The notes under the pieces: generated by a model
Told to the model about the DNA's origin: nothing
What the model saw: only the letters and a program-made list of their open reading frames with translations
Database searches by the model: none
From: Candidatus Zixiibacteriota bacterium
Lineage (GTDB): Bacteria; Desulfobacterota; Binatia; UBA9968
Length of the DNA stretch: 32,336 nucleotides
Direction: 5' to 3'
Assembly: GCA_035574315.1 (NCBI GenBank)
Contig: DATLYW010000031.1
Coordinates: 132,574-164,909, forward strand
Shown: positions 1 through 7,304 of the stretch, piece after piece
Numbering within the stretch: position 1 is the first letter of the stretch
Layout of the letters: each line of letters begins with the position of its first letter
Translations under genes and position numbers: made by a program

Positions 1-229
1 CGTTATAGTAGCCGTGGGCCATGGAAACCGCCGCGAGCTCATGCGGCACCACGATCGTCCGGATGTCGCGCGGGTCTTCGCGCCCCGACTTCGCGAGGGC
101 TTCGATGATCGGGCCGTGGTCCGTGCCGGTATTGGCGAACAGGTACCGGACCACGCCAAGAGACCGGAACTGTTCCAGGAAGGCTTCGGCACCGCTAGCC
201 ACCGGGACGATCTTCTCCTTTTGGTCCAT
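1..229 (-). CDS. Thiamine-diphosphate-dependent enzyme, N-terminal part (truncated by window edge)
   Basis: The 76 visible residues read like the N-terminal Pyr domain of the acetolactate synthase/benzoylformate decarboxylase family. They begin MDQKEKIVPVASGAEAFLEQ, then come a segment around LFANTGTDHGPII and the motif PHELAAVSMAHGYY. In this family the Glu of the HE pair normally contacts the aminopyrimidine ring of ThDP, and the following Ala/Met-Ala-Gly-Tyr stretch is typical. The start is the ATG at 229-227 (minus strand), preceded by GGAGA about 5 bases upstream. The C-terminal domains lie outside the window, so the substrate cannot be named. The gene diverges from the bicupin at 384. 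Family assignment is fairly safe; the specific reaction is unknown. Confidence 0.75.
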   Translation of the reverse strand, partial: MDQKEKIVPVASGAEAFLEQFRSLGVVRYLFANTGTDHGPIIEALAKSGREDPRDIRTIVVPHELAAVSMAHGYYN

Positions 230-247
230 CGGGCGTCTCCGTGTTAT

Positions 248-278
248 CGGCGCGGCCACTTTGTCACTTGCCGCGCCG
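248..278. repeat. Inverted repeat between divergent genes
   Basis: A perfect 9-bp inverted repeat (CGGCGCGGC at 248-256, GCCGCGCCG at 270-278) encloses a 13-base loop and is followed on the plus strand by TTTT. It lies in the leader region of the minus-strand TPP enzyme and upstream of the bicupin promoter candidate. It could be an operator for divergent control, a hairpin in the TPP enzyme mRNA leader, or a terminator blocking read-through. The sequence alone does not decide. Confidence 0.4.
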
Positions 279-316
279 TTTTGCAACGCGGGCGGACGCC
301 GAGCACTCCGGTTTTC

Positions 317-345
317 TTGACTTCCCGAGGACGTTGGCGTTAACT
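317..345 (+). promoter_or_regulatory. Possible sigma-70 promoter of the bicupin at 384
   Basis: TTGACT (317-322) and TTAACT (340-345) are separated by 17 bases. The -35 matches consensus at five of six positions; the -10 matches at only three. Placement about 40 bases before the start codon is reasonable. A weak to moderate candidate. Confidence 0.35.
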
Positions 346-383
346 GGGCCCGGCCCGGAAGTGCGGACGGAGGACGAGAATCG

Positions 384-1421
384 ATGCGGCTTCCCATTCG
401 CGACGCGATCCAGCTGGGACCGACCCCTTACGAGGCTTTCCTGGCCAGAGAAGGGCTGCCGGTGATCCGCGGCTACTTCGTGGAAGACTTCACGGCGGTC
501 GAGCTCAGGCCGTGGCGGCGGATGGGGGCGCTGGGCTGCTACCTCAACATGGGGGACCAGGACAACACGGACGCCTACGTTTGCGCCATTCCGCCGGGGG
601 GCCAGACGCACCCGCAGCGGCACATGTTCGAGACGATCATCTACGTCGCGGAGGGACGCGGCGCGACCACGATCTGGCACGAGGAGAGGGCGAAGCGGAC
701 CTTCGAGTGGAGCGCGGGAGCGGTCTTCGCGATTCCGCTGAACGTCTCGTATCAGCATTTCAACGCCTCCGGCACGGAGCGGGTCTGCTTCTTGGCGGGA
801 ACCAACCTGCCGCACATCCTCAACCTGTTTCACAACGAGGAATTCATCTTTCGCAACGATTTTCGGTTCCGCGACCGCTACGACGACGATCCCGATTTTT
901 TTCGCCATAACAAGCGGTTGACGGTGCGGAGCTGGGAAACCAACCTGATCCCCGACGTCAACACCTTTCCTCTCGACGATTACCCGATGAAAGGCAAAGG
1001 GGTGAAGATCATGCGCTTCGGCCTGGCGGGCACCACCTACGGGTGTCACATCCAGGAGTTCCCCGTGGGCAGCCGCAGCACGTTTCACCGTCACGGCCCC
1101 GGCGCGGTCGTCTGCGTCACGCAGGGCACCGGCTTCGCCATGGTCTGGCGCGAGGGCGAGCCGCGGCAACGCTTCGAGATTCGCCCCGGATCGATCTACT
1201 CGCCGGGAGACCTCATGTTTCACGCCCATTTCAACACCGGCCGCACGCCGATGCGGCACTTTGCGATGCGCGGCCGGAGCCCGAAGTACAGCCAGGACCG
1301 CTATCGCACGCCGCTCCACTACATGCTTCCCTTCGAAGAGGAACCGCCCGAGATCCAGGCCGAGTATCTGCGGGAGCTGGAGAAAAACGGCATCGAGGAA
1401 TTCCAGCTGGTTCAGGAGTAG
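384..1421 (+). CDS. Bicupin (two-cupin-domain) protein, paralogue with both cupins apparently intact
   Basis: A 345-residue protein with two cupin domains in tandem. The first carries H76, H80 and E83 in the segment QTHPQRHMFETIIYV, with H125 in YQHFN as the probable fourth ligand. The second carries H235 and H237 in FHRHGPG, and H280, H282 and N284 in FHAHFNTG. Cupins bind a metal through such histidines and include dioxygenases, isomerases and sugar-binding proteins, so the fold does not give the reaction. It is a distant paralogue of the bicupins at 12714 and 15643 and shares with them the RGYFVED-like N-terminal motif, the RHGPG core and the E-rich C-terminal tail. GGAGG lies 10 bases before the ATG. 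It has no signal peptide, so is likely cytoplasmic. It may be functionally linked to the divergent TPP enzyme. Confidence 0.8.
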   Translation: MRLPIRDAIQLGPTPYEAFLAREGLPVIRGYFVEDFTAVELRPWRRMGALGCYLNMGDQDNTDAYVCAIPPGGQTHPQRHMFETIIYVAEGRGATTIWHEERAKRTFEWSAGAVFAIPLNVSYQHFNASGTERVCFLAGTNLPHILNLFHNEEFIFRNDFRFRDRYDDDPDFFRHNKRLTVRSWETNLIPDVNTFPLDDYPMKGKGVKIMRFGLAGTTYGCHIQEFPVGSRSTFHRHGPGAVVCVTQGTGFAMVWREGEPRQRFEIRPGSIYSPGDLMFHAHFNTGRTPMRHFAMRGRSPKYSQDRYRTPLHYMLPFEEEPPEIQAEYLRELEKNGIEEFQLVQE

Positions 1422-1460
1422 CGCCGCACGCCGGCGCGCGGCGGAGGAGACCGGCCGAGC

Positions 1461-1940
1461 ATGGCTCGCGACAGCGCCGGCTTGCTTGTGTACCGCTTCC
1501 GAAACGGCCTGGAGGTCTTCCTGGTTCATCCCGGGGGGCCGTTCTGGGCCAACAAGGACGCCGGGGCGTGGACGATACCCAAAGGAGAGATCCGGGAGGG
1601 CGAAGAACCGCTGGCGGCGGCCAGGCGGGAGTTTGCCGAGGAAACGGGGATGGCGGTCGAAGGAGAATTCATCCCGCTGGATCCTGTGAGACAAAGCGGA
1701 GGCAAACGGGTTTTCGCCTGGGCGGTGGAGGGCGATATCGAAGCCGAGCGCGTCCGCAGCAATACCTTTTCGCTGGAATGGCCGCCACGATCGGGCAGGT
1801 ATCGAGAGTTCCCGGAGATCGACCGCGCCGGCTGGTTTGCGCTCGAGGAAGCCAGGAAAAAGATCCTTACAGGGCAGCTCGGGCTGCTTCGGGATCTGGA
1901 GCGCAAGCTCGGTCTTTCGGGACCGCGGCGGCCGCGGTGA
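1461..1940 (+). CDS. NUDIX hydrolase (COG4119-like)
   Basis: A 159-residue protein with a perfect Nudix box at residues 42-64: G42, five residues, E48, seven residues, then R56-E57-F58, E60-E61 and G63-M64. These residues bind the divalent metal and hydrolyse nucleoside diphosphate linked to another moiety. The N-terminal segment (SAGLLVYR, then LVHPGGPFWANKDAGAWTIP) resembles the group of predicted NTP pyrophosphohydrolases often labelled COG4119. Family members clean up oxidised nucleotides or hydrolyse dinucleoside polyphosphates; the substrate here cannot be told. It begins 39 bases after the bicupin stop on the same strand, so the two may be cotranscribed. Confidence 0.85.
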   Translation: MARDSAGLLVYRFRNGLEVFLVHPGGPFWANKDAGAWTIPKGEIREGEEPLAAARREFAEETGMAVEGEFIPLDPVRQSGGKRVFAWAVEGDIEAERVRSNTFSLEWPPRSGRYREFPEIDRAGWFALEEARKKILTGQLGLLRDLERKLGLSGPRRPR

Positions 1941-2227
1941 CGGCACCGTGCCTTCCTGTTAGCGGGTTCGCAACGCTGTAAACATCGCATCGTGGCCGCC
2001 CGCGGCCGAGACGTTGCGGTCGCGGTCAACAGCCTTGGGCCTCGCAGGCCGCCACGCCATCCTCCCCGAGGACGGCTTATCCGGCCGCCGGGGCCGAACG
2101 AGTCTTACGTTTCCGTGCCCGCGCTCTCCAGGTCTCGAAGCCCGATGAACTCCCTGGTAAGCGCCTTGAGGCTTCGGGGGCGAACTGGTAGAGAACTGAC
2201 GAGTGCGCCTGACGGCGCGCAAGGTCG

Positions 2228-2782
2228 ATGACATCGGGCAAGGCCGAAATCGCGGTTTTCGGGGGCGGCTGCTTCTGGTGCACGGAGGCGGTCTTCGCCC
2301 AGTTGCGTGGAGTGGTCGCGGTTACGCCCGGCTACGCGGGCGGCGAGACGCCGGATCCGACCTACGAGGAGGTCTGCACCGGCCGGACCGGCCATGCCGA
2401 GGTGGTGCGGATCGAGTTCGACCCGGCGGAGATCGCTTTCCGAGACCTGCTCGCCGTCTTCTTCGCGACTCACGATCCGACAACGCGGGATCGCCAGGGC
2501 AACGATGTCGGCCCGCAATACCGCTCGACGATTCTTTACGCGGACGACGGCCAGCGGCGCGAGGCCGAGCGCTTCATCGCCGAGTTGAACCAATCGGCTG
2601 TTTTCGGCAAGCCGGTGGTGACGACGGTGGAGCCGCTGCGCGAGTTTTACGAAGCCGAGGATTACCACCGAAACTACTACGCGAACAATCCCTTGCAGCC
2701 CTACTGCCAGTATACGATCCCGCCGAAGCTACAAAAGCTCCACAGGCAATTTCGCGACCTGCTGAAAGGAAATGGTCGCTGA
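2228..2782 (+). CDS. msrA: Peptide methionine (S)-S-oxide reductase MsrA
   Basis: A 184-residue cytoplasmic repair enzyme that reduces the S-epimer of methionine sulfoxide in proteins and free methionine sulfoxide. The catalytic motif GGGCFWC lies at residues 12-18, with nucleophilic C15. The family signatures GYAGG, THDPTTRDRQGNDVGPQYRS and EDYHRNYY follow. C160 (in PYCQYTI) is the likely resolving cysteine. Length is normal for the short MsrA form. The start ATG has only a weak AAGG five bases upstream. A 5-bp hairpin (2205-2218) lies just before the start. No msrB is visible nearby. The 287 bases upstream contain no recognisable gene. Confidence 0.95.
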   Translation: MTSGKAEIAVFGGGCFWCTEAVFAQLRGVVAVTPGYAGGETPDPTYEEVCTGRTGHAEVVRIEFDPAEIAFRDLLAVFFATHDPTTRDRQGNDVGPQYRSTILYADDGQRREAERFIAELNQSAVFGKPVVTTVEPLREFYEAEDYHRNYYANNPLQPYCQYTIPPKLQKLHRQFRDLLKGNGR

Positions 2783-2858
2783 TACGCTGGCGACCCTGAA
2801 GCGGGGAGCGACGGGAGGTTGCGGAGAGGGCCGGGCCGCGGCGGGGCTGAAGCAGCGT

Positions 2859-2874
2859 CCGCCGTTTTCGGCGG
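2859..2874. repeat. GC-rich hairpin upstream of antiporter gene
   Basis: CCGCCG and CGGCGG form a perfect 6-bp stem around a TTTT loop, between the msrA stop and the Shine-Dalgarno of the antiporter gene. No T-run follows, so it is not a convincing intrinsic terminator. It might act as a leader structure for the antiporter mRNA. Confidence 0.3.
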
Positions 2875-2896
2875 CTCGGCGGGAGGACGACGACTC

Positions 2897-4732
2897 TTGA
2901 GCGCCGATTCCGCCGTTGCCACCGATCGGGTCGCCGACCCCGTCTTCCTGTCCGGGAGAAAATTCCTGCTCGCCTGCGCCGCAGCCGCGCTTCTGCTGTT
3001 GGGCTGGAGCCGATGGAGCCCGCTTCCTGCGTGGCTTCTTGCGCTCGAGGTGTTCGCCACGATCCTCGGCCTGTTTCTTTTCGGCTCCTTCAAGTACCAG
3101 GTTCACAAGAACGCGCTCACGTACGGAATGGCGCTGCCCATCGGGGCGACTTTTTGCGGCCTTGGTACCTCGCCCTGGCACGTCGAGATCGCGACGGAGG
3201 GCTGGTGGCTCTGGGCGCGGCGCCACCTTCTGTCGTTTCGCGGGCTGGACGATCTCGTCCACGCCGACACCATGCTCTTTATTCTGGGGCTGACCTTCTT
3301 CGTGGCGGTGATCGCGCAGAGCCGTTTGCTCGAGGGGATCACGTTCGCATTGCTCCGGCGGTTTCGCGGCGCGGTGCTCCCCACGATTCTCTCCGCTACC
3401 GCCGTCGTCGCTTTCGCCTCGGGGATTCTCGACGGCGTGTCCATGATCGGCCTCAGCAGCCGGACGCTGGTGATCGTGCTGTTGCTGGCAGCAGCGCCGC
3501 TCGCGTCGATCCGCTATTCGGTCATGGTGTGCACCGCGGTCACGACCGTGTGCGGGATCTGGCTGGCCTACGGGGAACCGCCGAACCTCATCATGAAGGC
3601 CAATCTCTACCCCGTTCTCGACAACTCGTTTTTCCTGCGCTACTGCGCGCCAGCTGCGATCGCCAGCTATCTCGTCGTCGCCTATCAGCTGCGGTCGCGC
3701 TTTCGCGGACAGGTGATCGACCTGGGCGGGATGGACATACTGGAAGCGAACGCGGCGGACGTGCGGTTCATTCAGGCGATGCGCCACGGCGAGGTGCTGA
3801 CGCCGCTCGAGCTCGTAGAGAGCCACGCGGCCGAGCTGGGCGACAAAACCGAAGCGGTCCTGGAGCGCTTGCACCGCGGCCTTTCTCTCGGGGAAGCCTT
3901 GGTTTTGGAGGAAGTGCCGCCCGCCGTTCGACAGCGCCTGCTCGGCCATTTCGTCACGGAAGATCTCGCCGGTGCGCTCGATCGCCACTACGTCCAGCGA
4001 GCGGCCGGCGATCGTGCCGGCGCGCGCGCGGCCGAGGGCGCGGTGGCCAGGGCGCTGTCGGCCTCCGCCCGCCGCCGGCGGTTTGCCCAGCGAACCGGTG
4101 CGCTGGCGCTGGCGCCGTTCATCGGCATGCTGGTCTGGCACGGAATCGATCACGACGTGCCTCTGTTCCTGGCCTCGTTCGCCGGTTTCGCGGTGGCGGT
4201 TTTGGGGATCGTGAGGATTCCCAACATGCGGGCACTGGCGCTGCGCGAGGCGGCGCACGAGTACGCCGAGTATTATTTTTTGTTTCCGCTGTTCTTCTCG
4301 ATTACGCTGCTCGCAAGGGCGGGTTTTTTCGATCAGGTGCAGGCCCTCATCCATCGAGGGATCGAGACCTTGGGTCCCGGCCACGTCGCCTTCGCCCAGT
4401 TTCTGGCTTCCACCTTCCTGTCGGCGATTCTGGACAACAACGTCGTGGCCGATTTCGCCTCGCGGGCCCTGCGCGACCTCGATGTCTCGATTCTGCGCCT
4501 CTTCGCGCTGGCGCAGATCGCCGGTTATGCGCTGGGAGGCTGCTGGACGCATATCGGCTCGGCGCAATCCGTGGTGGCCTATGCCTTCATCCGGCGGGAC
4601 GTCGACCACCATTACACGCCGCTTCGTTGGGTCCGCGAGATAACGCCCTTGATTTTGCAGACGATGGCCGCGCTCACCGGCGTTCTCTACCTCGAGAGTT
4701 TCCTGTTAGCGCGGCTCGGCGCCTCGAGTTGA
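2897..4732 (+). CDS. Putative Na+/H+ antiporter (ion-transporter superfamily membrane protein)
   Basis: A polytopic membrane protein of about 611 residues, resembling the putative Na+/H+ antiporter family (I recall PF07399) related to the NhaD/ArsB transporters. Visible hydrophobic helices occur at the N terminus (around FLLACAAAALLLLGW) and many follow. The C-terminal half contains FLASTFLSAILDNNVVADFA, where the LDNN motif is typical of the superfamily's ion-binding re-entrant region, and GGCWTHIGSAQS. A soluble, charged insert of roughly 110 residues (about residues 275-385) interrupts the membrane part. I chose the TTG at 2897 because GGGAGG lies 10 bases upstream; an upstream TTG at 2819 is open but has a poor site and adds low-complexity sequence. 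It ends convergently with the binding-protein gene. Confidence 0.7.
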   Translation: MSADSAVATDRVADPVFLSGRKFLLACAAAALLLLGWSRWSPLPAWLLALEVFATILGLFLFGSFKYQVHKNALTYGMALPIGATFCGLGTSPWHVEIATEGWWLWARRHLLSFRGLDDLVHADTMLFILGLTFFVAVIAQSRLLEGITFALLRRFRGAVLPTILSATAVVAFASGILDGVSMIGLSSRTLVIVLLLAAAPLASIRYSVMVCTAVTTVCGIWLAYGEPPNLIMKANLYPVLDNSFFLRYCAPAAIASYLVVAYQLRSRFRGQVIDLGGMDILEANAADVRFIQAMRHGEVLTPLELVESHAAELGDKTEAVLERLHRGLSLGEALVLEEVPPAVRQRLLGHFVTEDLAGALDRHYVQRAAGDRAGARAAEGAVARALSASARRRRFAQRTGALALAPFIGMLVWHGIDHDVPLFLASFAGFAVAVLGIVRIPNMRALALREAAHEYAEYYFLFPLFFSITLLARAGFFDQVQALIHRGIETLGPGHVAFAQFLASTFLSAILDNNVVADFASRALRDLDVSILRLFALAQIAGYALGGCWTHIGSAQSVVAYAFIRRDVDHHYTPLRWVREITPLILQTMAALTGVLYLESFLLARLGASS

Positions 4733-4854
4733 GCGGGTGCGAGGAGCAGCCCCTCCGCAGCGAAGACGATGGGTGGGCGCCTCCGAGCAAGGTTCGATGG
4801 GGCTGCCCGGATGACAGCCAGTGCGCGAGAGGGCGCTGAGGGTCTCGAAGCGTC

Positions 4855-4887
4855 AAGACGTTGAAATTTTGCGGTTTCAGCGTCTTT
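4855..4887. terminator. Bidirectional terminator-like hairpin between convergent genes
   Basis: A 12-bp stem (4855-4866 with 4875-4886, one G.T wobble) closes an 8-base loop of TTTTGCGG. The stem ends are AT-rich on both sides (AAGACG and CGTCTTT). It sits in the 193-bp gap between the converging antiporter and binding-protein genes, where a shared terminator is expected. The T-run is short, so efficiency is uncertain. Confidence 0.7.
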
Positions 4888-4925
4888 GCCGCTCCGGGGT
4901 TGCCGCGGCTTTGTCGAAATCCCGA

Positions 4926-5876
4926 TTATTTCCGCCCGAGCTCGCGTACGGCGTCGTTGACAAAGGTGAGGTTCATGTATTCCGCGGGGCGGCGCTTCGG
5001 CCGGGTGTTGAGCGCCACCGCCTGCCATTGCGCCATCAGCTCCACGCCCTTTTCGGTGGGAATGGGATTCAAGGACTCGCGAATCAGCTCGTAAGCGTCG
5101 GCCGCCGCGTCGCGCTCCATTCGCAGGTGCTTCATCATCACCTGGATCGCGTCCTCGGGATTGTCGCGCGTATGGTACACCCCTCGGACGATTGCGCGAA
5201 CCATTCCTCTGGCCAGCCGCGGATTTTCCTTTACCGTTCTGCCGGTTGCCGCCAGGCCGGTAAAAGCGGTATCTCTGAAAACGTCCGCGAGATTCACCAG
5301 CCTCTTGAAGCCCGCCTTCACGGCGACGTAGTCGGACGGCGGCGCCAGCAGCGCCGCGGCAATGATGCCTTGCTTCAACGCGGCCACTTTGGGCCCGCTG
5401 CCGGGGATGTTGACATACTGGACGTCCTTGTCGGTGAGCCTGTGCAGCTCGAGCAGCGCCTTGGTGCCCGCGAACGTCGAGCCGCCGAAGCTCACGCCGA
5501 TTTTCTTGCCCTTGAGGTCGCCGACTTTCTGGATGTCGGTTGTCGTGATCATCGAAAAGGTAGGCCGGCCGACCTGCTGGGCCAGCAAGACGATGTCGGT
5601 GCCCTCCCAGATCGCCGGCATCTGGGGCCCGATCGTCAAAACGAACTGCATCTGGTTCCCGATCAGCGCCTGGACCGCCGTGATCGCCGAGCGGACCGAT
5701 ACCAGCTCCACTTCCAGCCCCTCGCTGCGGTAGAACCCTTTCTCCAGGGCCACGAAAGCGGGGAGAAACTGGACGTTGGGAGACGGGTATCCCGCGCGCA
5801 CCGGCTCGGCGCTGGCCGCCCCCGAGCGGAGAGCCAGGAAAAGCAGGGAAGCGATCGTCAGCATTGAAAAACCCAT
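4926..5876 (-). CDS. ABC transporter substrate-binding protein, NitT/TauT (NMT1/THI5-like) type
   Basis: A 316-residue exported protein. The N terminus (MGFSMLTIASLLFLALRSG then AASAEP) is a signal peptide, probably cleaved near residue 22-23. The mature part follows the family pattern: AGYPSPNVQFLPAFVALEKG, GLEVELV, an LKGKKIGVSFGGSTF segment and YVNIPGSGPKVAALKQGIIAA. Such proteins capture nitrate, sulfonates, pyrimidine precursors or aromatic acids in the periplasm and hand them to a permease. No permease or ATPase gene is next to it, so it is an orphan in this window. The ATG follows AAGGAGA about 5 bases upstream. The ligand cannot be predicted from sequence. Confidence 0.85.
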   Translation of the reverse strand: MGFSMLTIASLLFLALRSGAASAEPVRAGYPSPNVQFLPAFVALEKGFYRSEGLEVELVSVRSAITAVQALIGNQMQFVLTIGPQMPAIWEGTDIVLLAQQVGRPTFSMITTTDIQKVGDLKGKKIGVSFGGSTFAGTKALLELHRLTDKDVQYVNIPGSGPKVAALKQGIIAAALLAPPSDYVAVKAGFKRLVNLADVFRDTAFTGLAATGRTVKENPRLARGMVRAIVRGVYHTRDNPEDAIQVMMKHLRMERDAAADAYELIRESLNPIPTEKGVELMAQWQAVALNTRPKRRPAEYMNLTFVNDAVRELGRK

Positions 5877-5898
5877 AAGGTCTCCTTGGGCAGGCTAT

Positions 5899-5928
5899 CC
5901 CTCGTAGCGAGGGTCACGACCCGTCGTG
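5899..5928 (-). repeat. Two small hairpins in the leader of the substrate-binding protein mRNA
   Basis: CCCTCG/CGAGGG (5899-5904 and 5908-5913, 3-base loop) and CACGA/TCGTG (5915-5919 and 5924-5928, 4-base loop) lie side by side 20-50 bases upstream of the start codon. With the promoter placed at 6019-6048 they fall inside a leader of about 135 bases. I see no conserved riboswitch core such as the thi box. Confidence 0.3.
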
Positions 5929-6018
5929 GTTGCACCCACAGGGCTTCAGGCCGCGTCGAAGCGTTCAAGCAGCCCGAACAGGCAACCGGACCATGATTAC
6001 CTGTTGACTGCCGCTTAG

Positions 6019-6048
6019 CATATATGCGACGGACGGCACGGCGGTCAA
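6019..6048 (-). promoter_or_regulatory. Possible sigma-70 promoter of the substrate-binding protein gene
   Basis: On the minus strand TTGACC (6048-6043) and TATATG (6024-6019) are separated by 18 bases. Five of six -35 positions and four of six -10 positions match consensus. It would give a leader of about 135 bases. Confidence 0.45.
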
Positions 6049-6115
6049 GCGGCCCTTGAGCCCGGGCCCGGGCGCCCTCCAGGGGACCTTTATAATTAAG
6101 GACCGAAAGGCACTT

Positions 6116-6144
6116 TTGACAACGAGGTTGGTGGATGCTATAGA
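6116..6144 (+). promoter_or_regulatory. Sigma-70 promoter of bactofilin (and possibly the ATP synthase operon)
   Basis: A perfect TTGACA (6116-6121) and TATAGA (6139-6144) are separated by exactly 17 bases. This is the best sigma-70-like promoter I found in the window. The start codon of the bactofilin gene is 30 bases beyond the -10. The next clear gene (atpF') is on the same strand 135 bases after bactofilin, so transcripts may continue into it. Confidence 0.7.
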
Positions 6145-6173
6145 CCAATTTGCCGCGACAAGGGGGTCTCTCT

Positions 6174-6740
6174 ATGGCTTGGTTCGATCGAAGCCCAGGG
6201 ACGAGCAAGAGCGTGGAGAGGGAGCCGGAAAAGGCTCCCGAAGCGGCGAAGCCGGCTCCGGAAGCAGTAGCCCCGTCCCCAGCCGCTTCGGCTCCGAGAC
6301 CCGAACCTGCACCTAAGCCCTCCGAACCGCCCGTTGTCGGCCACCTTTATAAAGGAAGCCGGGTGAGCGGTCAGCTGGTTTTCGAAGGGGCGGCCCGGAT
6401 CGACGGGCACGTCGATGGGGAGATCCAATGTCACGGCACGCTGACCATTGGAGAAGGTGCCGAGGTGCGGGCCAAGATCTCCGGTCATGTGGTTATTATC
6501 CGTGGCAAGGTGGAAGGAAATGTGTCCGCCAAGGAGAAGATAGAGCTGGCGGCGCCGGCGCGGCTGTTCGGCAATATCGCCACCCCGCGGTTGATCATCA
6601 CAGAGGGCGTGGTATTCGATGGTGACTGCTCCATGGGAGCGGGAAGGGAAAAAGGTGGAGTCGCGACGTCGCAAAGTATGAGTGCCGAAAAGGCTGTGGC
6701 CGGTCAGAAGATCGGACCGCAAGCCGATTCTGATCGATAG
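6174..6740 (+). CDS. Bactofilin family cytoskeletal protein
   Basis: A 188-residue protein. The first ~58 residues are a disordered tail rich in Pro, Ala and Glu. The rest is the bactofilin right-handed beta-helix, recognised by repeated short strands: VGHLYKGSRVSGQLVFEG, ARIDGHVDGEI, GTLTIGEGAEVRAKISGHVV and RLFGNIATPRLIITEGVVF. Bactofilins polymerise without nucleotide into filaments, often at the membrane or poles; in myxobacteria they scaffold ParABS components. The start ATG (6174) has AGGGGG seven bases upstream; a TTG further up is less likely. It precedes the ATP synthase genes, an arrangement I recall from deltaproteobacterial genomes. Confidence 0.9.
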   Translation: MAWFDRSPGTSKSVEREPEKAPEAAKPAPEAVAPSPAASAPRPEPAPKPSEPPVVGHLYKGSRVSGQLVFEGAARIDGHVDGEIQCHGTLTIGEGAEVRAKISGHVVIIRGKVEGNVSAKEKIELAAPARLFGNIATPRLIITEGVVFDGDCSMGAGREKGGVATSQSMSAEKAVAGQKIGPQADSDR

Positions 6741-6875
6741 CCTTCGCCGTTCATCCACGTTCTCACGTCCTGCGTTCCTGAATAGATCGCTGTTGAAGCA
6801 GTAATTTGGCGGGCTCGGGTTGCTCGAGCGCCCGGGTCGACGCGGGTTTCGGCAAGCGCACAAGGCAATGACCCT

Positions 6876-7304
6876 ATGATCTCGTTGGATCAGAGCATCA
6901 TCTATCAGATCCTGTTGTTCCTGTTGCTGTGGGTCGTCCTGAGCCGGCTTCTTTTTCGCCCGTATCTGCACGTGCTGGAGGAGCGCGAACGCAGGACCTC
7001 CGGGACCGAGCAGGAAGCGAACCGTCTGGCGGGCGAGGCGGCGCGGCTGAAGGGCGAGTACGAAGAGCGCATCGCCCAGGCCCAGGCGGCGGGAGCGGCC
7101 GCCCGGGATGCCGTGGTGCAGGAGGGGCGCGAGCAGCGCGAACGGATCATCGCCGAGGCGCGGCGGGAGGCCGCGGCCACATTGGAACGCATACGCCGGG
7201 AGCTGCACGAGCAGATGCAGCGGGAGCGGGCGATCGCCGCGGCCGAGGCGGATTTGGTGGCCCGAGAAATGGCAAGCAAGGTGCTCGGGAGGAGGGTCGG
7301 GTGA
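6876..7304 (+). CDS. atpF': ATP synthase Fo subunit b' (AtpF'/AtpX)
   Basis: A 142-residue peripheral-stalk subunit. One N-terminal membrane helix (IIYQILLFLLLWVVLSRLLF, about residues 8-27) is followed by RPYLHVLEERERR and a long charged coiled coil rich in Ala, Glu and Arg. It pairs with the second b-type protein encoded next to it, as in bacteria that use a b/b' heterodimer instead of a b homodimer. The stop overlaps the GTG start of atpF. A weak AAGG lies about 10 bases upstream of the ATG. Confidence 0.88.
   Translation: MISLDQSIIYQILLFLLLWVVLSRLLFRPYLHVLEERERRTSGTEQEANRLAGEAARLKGEYEERIAQAQAAGAAARDAVVQEGREQRERIIAEARREAAATLERIRRELHEQMQRERAIAAAEADLVAREMASKVLGRRVG

Noticed and set aside
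264..1946. Very long open frame (560 codons) on the minus strand opposite the bicupin and NUDIX genes
   Set aside because: High GC content with strong third-position bias leaves the opposite strand open. The peptide is rich in Arg, Ala and His without family motifs, while both plus-strand proteins are clear.
1941..2227. Possible small gene in the gap before msrA
   Set aside because: Short frames exist on both strands but have no ribosome site, no conserved motifs and poor codon pattern. I see only a small hairpin at 2205-2218.
2729..4612. A 627-codon minus-strand frame across the antiporter gene
   Set aside because: Its product is a low-complexity, charged sequence with no motifs; the plus-strand protein has clear membrane helices and family signatures.
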